From an uncultured Clostridia bacterium (GTDB lineage: Bacteria > Bacillota > Clostridia > Lachnospirales > Anaerotignaceae), in the NCBI GenBank assembly GCA_947036475.1, contig CAMQRG010000002.1, positions 1 through 29,746 on the forward strand: a DNA stretch of 29,746 bases, read 5' to 3'. Below are positions 13,717-20,367 of this stretch, in pieces. Under the pieces are notes generated by a model that saw only the letters and a list, made by a program, of their open reading frames with translations, ran no database searches and was not told the origin of the DNA. The position numbers were made by a program, and so were the translations under genes. The first letter of the stretch is position 1. Each line of letters opens with the position of its first letter.

Positions 13717-15678
13717 ATGGAAAATATAAAAGTAATGAGCGTGTTCGGCACGCGGCCGGAGGCCATTAAAATGGCTCCGCTCGTGAAACAGCTGGAAAAA
13801 ACGCCCGGAATCGAAAGTATCGTCTGCGTTACGGCACAGCACAGAGAAATGCTCGACCAGGTGCTGGAAATCTTTGACCTGCACCCGCAGTATGACCTGA
13901 ATATCATGCAGAGCCGCCAGACGCTTGCGGGCATTACCACCCGCGCCCTGACAGGGCTGGAGGAGGTTATCTCCAAAGAAAAGCCGGACCTTGTACTTGT
14001 GCATGGGGATACATCGACAACGTTTGCCGGGGCACTGGCGGCGTATTATAATCAGGTTAAAGTCGGGCATGTCGAGGCGGGCCTGCGTACTTACAACAAA
14101 TATGAACCCTTTCCGGAGGAAATGAACCGCCGCCTGACAGGGGCTTTGACAGACCTGCATTTTGCGCCGACGCCTTTGGCGAAAGAGCATCTGCTCCGTG
14201 AAAATATCCCGGCGGAAAGCATTTTTATCACAGGAAATACCGTTATTGACGCTCTGGCGCATACCATTGAACCGGATTACGTTTTTTCGGAGGAAATACT
14301 GAATAAAATAGACTTTGAAAGCAAACGCATACTTGCAGTTACGGCGCACAGGCGGGAAAACCTTGGCGTACCCCTGCAAAATATCTGCCGCGCACTGCTG
14401 CGGCTGGTGGAAGGTTATCCCGATACGGAGGTCGTTTATGCGGTGCATAAAAATCCCGCCGTATGGGAGCCTGTGCATGAAATGCTGGGGAGCTGCCCCC
14501 GCATTCATCTGACGGAGCCGTTAAATTTGAAGGATATGCATAACCTGATGAGCCGTTCCTGTTTGGTGCTGACGGACAGCGGCGGTTTGCAGGAGGAGGT
14601 ACCCTCTATGGGCAAGCCCGTGCTTGTGCTCCGCAACGTGACGGAACGCCCTGAGGGTGTGGAGGCCGGCACGCTGAAACTGGCGGGGACGAACGAAGAA
14701 ACCATCTTCCGTATGGCAGCAGAACTTTTGGACAACAAAGCGGCGTATGACAAAATGGCTGAGACCCGCAATCCTTTTGGGGACGGACAGGCCAGCCGCC
14801 GTATTGCGGAAAGCATTTTATTTGCTTTCGGGAAACGGGATACCCGCCCGAAAGAATATAGATATGACGTTGGAAATGGCGATTGCAAAAAGGAGGCAAA
14901 AACAATGAAAGAAGAACGTATGGCAATTCTGAATATGCTGGAAAAAGGCATCATTACGGTAGATGAGGCAGACCGTCTGCTGAATACCCTGCATAGCGGC
15001 ATGGGGCTGGAAAAGGACGGCATCGGAAAGGCTGTTGGCAGTGCGCTGGAAAAGGCGGGAGCCGCGCTCAGTTCTGTTGCGAAAACGGTAAGTGAGAAGG
15101 CACAGCCCGCTGTAAAATCTGCGGCGGAAAAGGTTTCCGATAAAGCGGACGAGATGCGGCCTAAAATGCGCAGTGCGGCATTCCGCATGACGGAAAAAAT
15201 TGCCGATAAAGCGGACGAGATGCAGCCCAAAATGCGCAGCGCGGCATTCCGCATGAATGAAAAAGCGCACGCTTTCAAGGAGGATATGGACGCTTACCGC
15301 GAAAAACTGAAAGAAAAGCGGAACCGCGACGCAGAAGAAGACTGGGACGATATTGACATGGAGGAACTGGACTTCGAGGAAAACGCAGAAAACAAACAGG
15401 GCGGCAGTTTCATGGACGACCTTAATAGGGTACTGGATGACATGGTGGAAGCAGGAATGGAGGAAGTCGTGTCGACTAGAGTGGAAGAAGAAAAGGTTTC
15501 CCCTGAAGTGGAAGGCTACCTGAAAGGCGTGGAAAATGTGCTGGACGCGGTGCAGACGCAGATGGAGCAGATTGATGAAGCGGAAAATTTCCTGAAATCC
15601 GCATTCGGCGAGGTTGACCCAAGCGAATGGGAAGACGATGAGGAAGAAAAACCCGCAGAGGAAAAGCCGGAAGAATAA
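13717..15678 (+). CDS. wecB: UDP-N-acetylglucosamine 2-epimerase reading in frame into a SHOCT-like protein
   Basis: Residues 1 to about 375 are a complete non-hydrolysing UDP-GlcNAc 2-epimerase, which makes UDP-ManNAc for cell-wall polymers such as teichoic-acid linkage units or capsule. Motifs: FGTRPEAIKMAP, HGDTSTTFAG, HVEAGLRTYNKYEPFPEEMNR, TAHRRENLG, TDSGGLQEE and RNVTERPEG. The family normally ends here. No stop occurs; the frame continues through a 20-residue linker into the SHOCT-like protein that has its own start at residue 397 (14905), giving a 653-residue open frame. Both other frames have a stop in the linker (TAG at 14859-14861, TGA at 14906-14908), so one indel would separate the genes. 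It may be a real fusion, a lost stop, or a sequence error. The start at 13717 follows AAGGAG. Confidence 0.88.
   Translation: MENIKVMSVFGTRPEAIKMAPLVKQLEKTPGIESIVCVTAQHREMLDQVLEIFDLHPQYDLNIMQSRQTLAGITTRALTGLEEVISKEKPDLVLVHGDTSTTFAGALAAYYNQVKVGHVEAGLRTYNKYEPFPEEMNRRLTGALTDLHFAPTPLAKEHLLRENIPAESIFITGNTVIDALAHTIEPDYVFSEEILNKIDFESKRILAVTAHRRENLGVPLQNICRALLRLVEGYPDTEVVYAVHKNPAVWEPVHEMLGSCPRIHLTEPLNLKDMHNLMSRSCLVLTDSGGLQEEVPSMGKPVLVLRNVTERPEGVEAGTLKLAGTNEETIFRMAAELLDNKAAYDKMAETRNPFGDGQASRRIAESILFAFGKRDTRPKEYRYDVGNGDCKKEAKTMKEERMAILNMLEKGIITVDEADRLLNTLHSGMGLEKDGIGKAVGSALEKAGAALSSVAKTVSEKAQPAVKSAAEKVSDKADEMRPKMRSAAFRMTEKIADKADEMQPKMRSAAFRMNEKAHAFKEDMDAYREKLKEKRNRDAEEDWDDIDMEELDFEENAENKQGGSFMDDLNRVLDDMVEAGMEEVVSTRVEEEKVSPEVEGYLKGVENVLDAVQTQMEQIDEAENFLKSAFGEVDPSEWEDDEEEKPAEEKPEE
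14905..15678 (+). CDS. SHOCT-like domain, repeat-rich acidic protein (internal start in the wecB frame)
   Basis: An AAGGAGG site 8 bases before the ATG at 14905 strongly suggests independent initiation of a 257-residue protein. Residues 1-32 (MKEERMAILNMLEKGIITVDEA...) form a SHOCT-like helical hairpin, as found at the N-terminus of YvlB/LiaX-type envelope-stress proteins. Then come Lys/Ala-rich amphipathic helices with two 22-residue repeats (SDKADEMRPKMRSAAFRM type). The tail is very acidic (EEDWDDIDMEELDFEENAE, and a Glu-rich end). There is no signal peptide or membrane segment. It is followed 75 bp later by another acidic protein. Function unknown; a membrane-surface or stress-sensing role is inference. 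Confidence 0.75.
   Translation: MKEERMAILNMLEKGIITVDEADRLLNTLHSGMGLEKDGIGKAVGSALEKAGAALSSVAKTVSEKAQPAVKSAAEKVSDKADEMRPKMRSAAFRMTEKIADKADEMQPKMRSAAFRMNEKAHAFKEDMDAYREKLKEKRNRDAEEDWDDIDMEELDFEENAENKQGGSFMDDLNRVLDDMVEAGMEEVVSTRVEEEKVSPEVEGYLKGVENVLDAVQTQMEQIDEAENFLKSAFGEVDPSEWEDDEEEKPAEEKPEE
15137..15268 (+). repeat. 66-bp tandem repeat, two copies, within the SHOCT-like gene
   Basis: Two adjacent near-identical units of 66 bp (15137-15202 and 15203-15268) encode 22 residues each, an amphipathic helix with the core ADEM-PKMRSAAFRM. Confidence 0.85.
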
Positions 15679-15753
15679 AACTTTGAAAGGGGCAGTAAAA
15701 CGGGTGGTACTTGAAGGATATCAAACAGGTTCTCATGAGAGGAGATGACTCCC

Positions 15754-16113
15754 GTGCAGGATAAGGATAAATATATTCCAGGAGAAGAAAGAGAAGACCC
15801 GCCTATTGGGCTTTACAAAATCGTAAAGACGGACAACGGCGCGCCGAAAATAAAATTTGACAATCCCTTTGGGGAGGGCAAAAAGCCCGAGGAGCCGCAG
15901 CCGGAGGAAGAGACTCAGCCTGCTGGAGAAGAAGTCCAGCAGCCTCCTGTGGAGGAAAAAGAGATTGAATTTCTCAGGGCGGAGCGCGCTGTGCTGGAAC
16001 AGATGATACAGGCTGTTACAAGTCCGCTTTGGGAGGATATGGACGACGGGGAGGACGACGAACCGGAAAAAGAACCGAGAAAAAAGGAGCGCCGGAAACC
16101 TGCGATACGCTGA
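15754..16113 (+). CDS. acidic, proline-rich hypothetical protein
   Basis: A 119-residue, highly charged soluble protein without recognised domain. It has an N-terminal segment KDKYIPGEEREDPPIGLYK, a disordered Pro/Glu-rich centre (PEEPQPEEETQPAGEEVQQP), a short predicted helix FLRAERAVLEQMIQAVTSPLW, and an acidic then basic tail. The GTG at 15754 is chosen because the GGAG site lies 9 bases upstream, whereas the in-frame ATG at 15745 abuts that site. It follows the SHOCT-like gene by 75 bp and ends just before a strong terminator, so both likely belong to one operon with wecB. Confidence 0.65.
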   Translation: MQDKDKYIPGEEREDPPIGLYKIVKTDNGAPKIKFDNPFGEGKKPEEPQPEEETQPAGEEVQQPPVEEKEIEFLRAERAVLEQMIQAVTSPLWEDMDDGEDDEPEKEPRKKERRKPAIR

Positions 16114-16149
16114 ACGAGCGGAACGAGTACAAAAAGGGAATATTGTTAG

Positions 16150-16182
16150 AAAAAGGCGGGAGTGAAAAACTCCTGCCTTTTT
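16150..16182 (+). terminator. intrinsic terminator of the wecB-SHOCT operon
   Basis: AAAAAGGCGGGAGT (16150-16163) pairs with ACTCCTGCCTTTTT (16169-16182) with one wobble and loop GAAAA. Confidence 0.9.
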
Positions 16183-16222
16183 ATGTTCTTTGTGGAATAC
16201 AGGCGGTTTTTGCAAGAAAGGC

Positions 16223-16251
16223 TTGACTTTCCTGTTGTGGTATGGTATGAA
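16223..16251 (+). promoter_or_regulatory. sigma-A promoter of the lysine-riboswitch transcript
   Basis: TTGACT (16223-16228), 17-bp spacer, TATGAA (16246-16251) with TGg before the -10. A GTCGGG/CCCGAC hairpin (16262-16278) follows right at the expected transcript start. Confidence 0.75.
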
Positions 16252-16284
16252 TGAAGAACAGGTCGGGTTTTGCCCGACAATAAA

Positions 16285-16447
16285 AAGATAGAGGCGCGGC
16301 GCCGATGAGTACCCTTCTGATGATATGCCGGGGGCGGCAGGAGGGGGAAAGGCTGTGCCGCCGAAGCCGTTTGCCCTGCCCCATGGGTCTGCGGCTGGGA
16401 CATTGCAGAAAATGTAATGTACTGTCACGAATGTGGAGCGCTATCGG
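16285..16447 (+). ncRNA. lysine riboswitch (L-box)
   Basis: Conserved L-box blocks occur in the right order: GATAGAGGCGCGG (from 16287), GAGTA (16307 on), GGGGAAAGG, GCCGAAG, GGCTGGGAC, ACTGTCAC (16421-16428) and GGAGCGCTATC. GATAG at 16287 pairs with CTATC at 16441-16445 to close P1. A hairpin ACAGCT/AGCTGT (16459-16476) and an intrinsic terminator follow, so lysine binding should stop transcription. The regulated gene is the NhaC-type transporter. Confidence 0.92.
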
Positions 16448-16478
16448 ATACGTGAATCACAGCTGAAAGAAGCTGTCG

Positions 16479-16504
16479 AGCCGTGCCGCGCGCATGGCTT
16501 TTTT
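16479..16504 (+). terminator. riboswitch terminator
   Basis: AGCCGTGC (16479-16486) pairs with GCATGGCT (16492-16499), with one wobble and a 5-base loop, running into TTTTTT. Confidence 0.85.
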
Positions 16505-16684
16505 CGTTCCGCTGCTCCTTCGTGATTTGCCGGAAAAGAAAGATATTGGGGCGTTGGTATATGTGCTGCGCCCTGATGTCCCCAAGGAGCACCATTTTTC
16601 ACCCCTTTTGTCACTGTATCTCATGCAATGAGGACAAGCATTGTGAACTTTTTTTGCTGGTTGTTCTGCAATGCGGCAGAAAAT
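16505..16684 (+). other. leader segment between riboswitch terminator and repeat copy B
   Basis: About 180 bp with no gene. It holds GGGCG/CGCCC and TTGGGG/CCCCAA complementary pairs (about 16549-16586) and a TCTGC/GCAGA stem near 16666. I recognise no known RNA family here. Confidence 0.35.
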
Positions 16685-16738
16685 GGGTCAAGGGCTGAAA
16701 GCCCTTGCGGGGGATTGGGGCAGAGCCCCAAGGTCTTT
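16685..16738 (+). repeat. dispersed two-hairpin repeat, copy B
   Basis: Frame GGGTCAAG ... GGTCTTT with stems CAAGGGCT/AGCCCTTG (16689-16707) and TTGGGGC/GCCCCAA (16715-16731). It lies 50 bp upstream of the transporter start, in the same orientation as copy A before wecB. Confidence 0.75.
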
Positions 16739-16788
16739 TTCGGCTTGGAATTATTTTATCACTTGTTTTGAAAGGAGAAGGGAAGGCT

Positions 16789-18429
16789 ATGAGAACCAAA
16801 AAAAGAAATACATGGCTGGGCGCGATTTTTGTCTGCATCGTTGTTGCGCTGGCTATGAGCATGACTGCGTTTGCGGGCGAAGCGGACGCGGCTGCGGAGG
16901 GCAGTAAAATGTATGCGACATTCTGGTCGCTGGTACCCCCTCTGGTTGCGATTATCCTCGCGCTGATTACAAAAGAGGTATATTCCTCTCTGTTTGTCGG
17001 CATCGTGGTAGGCGGCCTGTTTTACACCAATTTTAATATCAAGGACGCATTCCTGACCATCTTTACAGATGCGACGGACGGCGGCATGGCAACAAAGATT
17101 GCGGGGAATGTTGGTATTCTTGTGTTCCTCGTTGTGCTGGGCATACTGGTGGCCCTGATGAATAAGGCAGGCGGCTCTGCGGCATACGGCCGTTGGGCAA
17201 CAGGCGCTATCAAGACAAGACGCGGCGCGCTGCTTTCCACATTTGCGCTGGGTGTGCTGGTATTTGTGGACGACTATTTCAACTGTCTGACAGTCGGCAG
17301 CGTTATGCGCCCTGTGACGGATACACACAAGATTTCCCGTGCGAAACTGGCGTATATTATTGACGCAACAGCGGCGCCCATCTGTATTATCGCGCCCATT
17401 TCTTCCTGGGCTGCGGCGGTTGCGGGCGTTGTGGAAGGCGTAAACGGTCTGGATTTGTTTATCCATGCCATTCCTTACAACTTCTATGCCCTGCTGACAA
17501 TCGTTGCAATGCTTACGCTGACAATCACAAATACAGATTTCGGGCCTATGCTCACGCATGAGCGGAACGCACAGCTGGACGGCGACCTTTACACAACAGA
17601 CGCAAGGCCTTTTCAGGACGTGGCTGACAATAAGCCTGTCGGCAACGGCAAGGTAATCGACCTTGTACTGCCTGTTATTGTACTGATTTTCTGCTGTATC
17701 ATCGGCATGATTTACACCGGCGGTTTCTTCGACGGTGAAAGTTTCGTTGATGCATTTGCAAACTGCGATTCCGCTACGGGTCTGATGCTTGGCTCTGTTG
17801 CGGCTCTGCTGATTACGTTTGTTCTGTATATTCCCCGTAAAGTGCTGCGCTTCAGAGAATTTATGGACTGCCTGCCGGAAGGCTTCAAAGCAATGGTACC
17901 CGCTATCCTGATTCTGACGTTTGCATGGACACTGAGCGGCGTGACAGGGCTTTTGGGCGCGGACGTATTTGTAGCCGGCCTGCTGGAAGGCAGCACAGGC
18001 GTTGTACAGATGCTGATTCCTGTTATTGTATTCTGCATTGCGGTGTTCCTTGCGTTCGCGACGGGCACGTCATGGGGTACGTTTGGTATTCTGCTGCCTA
18101 TCGTTGTGCCGATTATGGACCCCGGCAGTGAACTGCTTATTATCACTGTTGCGGCAACGCTGGCTGGTGCAGTCTGCGGTGACCACTGTTCCCCGATTTC
18201 GGATACAACGATTATGGCTTCTACGGGCGCACAGTGCGACCATATCAACCATGTATCCACACAGCTGCCTTATGCTCTGACGGTTGCGGTTATTTCTGCA
18301 ATTAACTACGTGCTTGCGGCGGTGATTCAGAACTGGTTCATTAACCTGCCGATTGCGGTTGCATCTATGATTGTAACAGTGCTGGTGATTCGCAAGATTT
18401 ATGCAAAGAAGGAACTTCCTGTGGAATAA
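16789..18429 (+). CDS. NhaC-family Na+/H+ antiporter-like transporter, predicted lysine transporter
   Basis: A 546-residue protein with about 11-12 membrane segments after a likely signal peptide (WLGAIFVCIVVALAMSMTAFAG, cleavage near AFAG-EA). NhaC-superfamily motifs: VFVDDYFNCLTVGSVMRPVTD, FATGTSWGTFGILLPI and GDHCSPISDTTIMAS. The lysine riboswitch in its leader implies that it moves lysine, as comparative studies of lysine-regulated NhaC-type genes (LysW) have proposed; transport direction and specificity are inference. The ATG at 16789 has GGAGAAGGGAAGG upstream; the longer frame from 16705 runs through the repeat. It ends at a terminator shared with spoIIQ. Confidence 0.88.
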   Translation: MRTKKRNTWLGAIFVCIVVALAMSMTAFAGEADAAAEGSKMYATFWSLVPPLVAIILALITKEVYSSLFVGIVVGGLFYTNFNIKDAFLTIFTDATDGGMATKIAGNVGILVFLVVLGILVALMNKAGGSAAYGRWATGAIKTRRGALLSTFALGVLVFVDDYFNCLTVGSVMRPVTDTHKISRAKLAYIIDATAAPICIIAPISSWAAAVAGVVEGVNGLDLFIHAIPYNFYALLTIVAMLTLTITNTDFGPMLTHERNAQLDGDLYTTDARPFQDVADNKPVGNGKVIDLVLPVIVLIFCCIIGMIYTGGFFDGESFVDAFANCDSATGLMLGSVAALLITFVLYIPRKVLRFREFMDCLPEGFKAMVPAILILTFAWTLSGVTGLLGADVFVAGLLEGSTGVVQMLIPVIVFCIAVFLAFATGTSWGTFGILLPIVVPIMDPGSELLIITVAATLAGAVCGDHCSPISDTTIMASTGAQCDHINHVSTQLPYALTVAVISAINYVLAAVIQNWFINLPIAVASMIVTVLVIRKIYAKKELPVE

Positions 18430-18500
18430 AGACCATGAAATATTTTATGGCTGGCGGGGACAGGCTCCCTGCTGTGCTGTTCTGTATGAAAACATAAAAC

Positions 18501-18550
18501 AAAGCGGCCTGACTGGAAACCGAAAGATGGTTTTCTGTCAGGCCGCTTTT
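18501..18550. terminator. bidirectional intrinsic terminator, transporter and spoIIQ
   Basis: AAAGCGGCCTGAC (18501-18513) pairs perfectly with GTCAGGCCGCTTT (18537-18549), and an inner GAAACC/GGTTTTC helix extends it. TTTT follows on the plus strand and TTT on the minus strand. Confidence 0.9.
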
Positions 18551-18584
18551 GCTGTATGCGTTTGTATGCTGTTGTTTTGAAATA

Positions 18585-19292
18585 TTATTCTTTGTCCAGT
18601 TTTTCTTCCGGATTGACCGTCGTGCCGTCTTTCTCCATGGCAAACTCCAGATGGCTGCCTAATGCTACGCCGTATTTTGTCGGCGCGTTTACAGTACCGA
18701 TGGCCTGTCCCTGCTTCACACTGTCGCCTTCTTTGACTTTTACATCGTCCTCCAGCTGACCGTATGTAGTCAGCCAGCCGTTGCTGTGTTCCAGAGTGAC
18801 AATGTTGCCTGCTTTTGTATCTTTTCGTACTTCTTTTACCGTTCCGTCTGCCGCGGCTTTGACCTCTGTGCCCTGCTCCGCGGAAAGGCTGATTCCGGCG
18901 TTGGTGTGGTACTGTTCCAGCGTCGGGTCATAAATGGCATGGTCGATGCTGTAAGGCAGTACGACCTCACCATTCACAGGGTAAGCAAATGTCGGTTCTG
19001 CCGGTTCCGCTTTGGGTTCCTCTTTTACGGGGGCGGCGGGTTTCGCCTTAGGCGGGTCTGGTGTTTCACCGGCGTCGCGGCTCTGCTTATTGCGTTCCAG
19101 GAGCGCGGTGTCCAGCGTCGGGGTCTGCGTTGCCGTTACAGGCTGTGGATTTGACTCCAACTGTGGCTGTACCGCAGCGCTGCGGTCAAACGCGCGGTAC
19201 GTTACGCCTGCACCTACCGCCAGCAGGCACAGACAGCCGCAGACCGCAAGCGTTTGTATGCGTTTTGCAGTTTCTTTTTCATTTTGATTCAT
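18585..19292 (-). CDS. spoIIQ: SpoIIQ-like M23-family protein with degenerate active site
   Basis: A 235-residue forespore membrane protein. One membrane segment (about 13-30) is followed by a Pro-rich linker (45-100) and a LytM/M23 domain (about 103-225: FAYPVNGEVVLPYS, GTEVKAAADGTVKEV, GNIVTLEHSNGWLTTYGQL, GDSVKQGQAIGT). In sporulation SpoIIQ binds mother-cell SpoIIIAH to hold the engulfing membranes together. The usual HxxxD and HxH ligands are mostly lost: N131 and S135 replace the first His and Asp, and E216 replaces the last His (HLE instead of HxH). It is therefore probably structural. It starts at 19292 after GGAGGTG and lies 44 bp behind spoIID, the common clostridial order. Confidence 0.85.
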   Translation of the reverse strand: MNQNEKETAKRIQTLAVCGCLCLLAVGAGVTYRAFDRSAAVQPQLESNPQPVTATQTPTLDTALLERNKQSRDAGETPDPPKAKPAAPVKEEPKAEPAEPTFAYPVNGEVVLPYSIDHAIYDPTLEQYHTNAGISLSAEQGTEVKAAADGTVKEVRKDTKAGNIVTLEHSNGWLTTYGQLEDDVKVKEGDSVKQGQAIGTVNAPTKYGVALGSHLEFAMEKDGTTVNPEEKLDKE

Positions 19293-19336
19293 CTTTCCTG
19301 CACCTCCAAGGCTATTGTTGCCAACAGCCCCAGATT

Positions 19337-20260
19337 TTATGCAAGTCGTTCAAAATTCACATTTGTATAATAATGGTTCAAAATTTCATGATAGTCCAGC
19401 CCTTTTTCCGCCAGATAGGACGCGCCGTACTGGCTCATGCCTGCGCCATGTCCATAGCCGTAAGTGCGGAAAACAAAGCTGTCCGCCTGTTTTTCCACAG
19501 TGAAATTTGCGCTGCGCAGTCCCAGCGTTTCCCGCAGCTGCCGCCCCGTCAGCTTTAGCCCGCCCGCATTGACTTCGGAAACATAGCCCGCGTCCGTCCG
19601 GCTGAGGATTTCAATGGAAAGATTTTCGGCTGTCTGCGTAGGACTTCCTTGAGTTTTTAGCTGCTGAAGAATTTCTCCAGCGGAAAAGGAAGTTTCTGTT
19701 TCGTAGCCGGGGGCGGCTTTGTCCTCTGCGCTGTCTACGCTTTTTAAGTACGGCAGGGGGCTGTCCCAGACATTTTCGGCGTTTTCTGTTTTCCCGCCGC
19801 TCTGCGCGTGGAACGCCGCTAAAATGGGCTCTCCGTCATAAACCATGATTTCCCCGGCAGTTTCCCGTACGGCGCGCCGGATTTTCGCGGCATACTGTCC
19901 GTAATTTTCGCCCCATTTTTCTTTCTGAGCAGCTTCATCGGCATAAGCCTGTCCCACATCGTAAAGCACAGAATCAGTTCCGGCTGCACGCATCTGCCGC
20001 ACTTCATACGTCCGGGCGGCGACGGCCTGCGCTTTCAATGCCTCCTCCGGAAAAGACGCGGGCATCTCCGCTGCAACAACTCCGGCAACATATTCCTCCA
20101 GTTCCGTCGGAAGGGGGGCTAAATCCTCTGTACCGTAAAGCTCTGCTGATTGCGGTACTTCCCGACGGAACCCGCCGCACAGCAGGGTGACAAGCAGCGG
20201 CAGGAGCAGCACTGCAATCAAAATATATAGAATCACTGCGCTCAACAGCTTTTTCCTCAA
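19337..20260 (-). CDS. spoIID: stage II sporulation protein D, lytic transglycosylase
   Basis: A 307-residue mother-cell membrane enzyme that cuts glycan strands during engulfment together with SpoIIP and SpoIIM. One N-terminal membrane helix (about 5-25, SAVILYILIAVLLLPLLVTLLC) precedes the SpoIID domain. The catalytic region AAEMPASFPEEALKAQAVAARTY contains the active-site Glu; AFHAQSGGKTENAENVW and GYGHGAGMSQYGA are the other family motifs. A TTG at 20260 is the best start because GAGAGGAAG lies 8 bases upstream; no ATG has a usable site. It forms a unit with spoIIQ. Confidence 0.93.
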   Translation of the reverse strand: MRKKLLSAVILYILIAVLLLPLLVTLLCGGFRREVPQSAELYGTEDLAPLPTELEEYVAGVVAAEMPASFPEEALKAQAVAARTYEVRQMRAAGTDSVLYDVGQAYADEAAQKEKWGENYGQYAAKIRRAVRETAGEIMVYDGEPILAAFHAQSGGKTENAENVWDSPLPYLKSVDSAEDKAAPGYETETSFSAGEILQQLKTQGSPTQTAENLSIEILSRTDAGYVSEVNAGGLKLTGRQLRETLGLRSANFTVEKQADSFVFRTYGYGHGAGMSQYGASYLAEKGLDYHEILNHYYTNVNFERLA

Positions 20261-20323
20261 CGCGCACACTTCCTCTCGTTTCAGGATATGCGCGGAGGGC
20301 GGCAGGTATGCGGGAATAGAAAA

Positions 20324-20363
20324 CCGCCTGCCCAACGGGTGATATATGCCGTTGGGCAGGCGG
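20324..20363 (-). terminator. intrinsic terminator after the SUKH-type gene
   Basis: A perfect 15-bp GC-rich stem (20324-20338 with 20349-20363) with a 10-base loop; on the minus strand TTTTC follows. It separates the SUKH gene from spoIID. Confidence 0.85.
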
Positions 20364-20367
20364 GGGA

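Noticed and set aside
20283..20311. Sigma-E-like promoter (GCATAC-15-CATATCCT, minus strand) before spoIID
   Set aside because: The predicted transcript start would fall at the edge of the ribosome binding site, leaving almost no leader; too weak to report as a feature.
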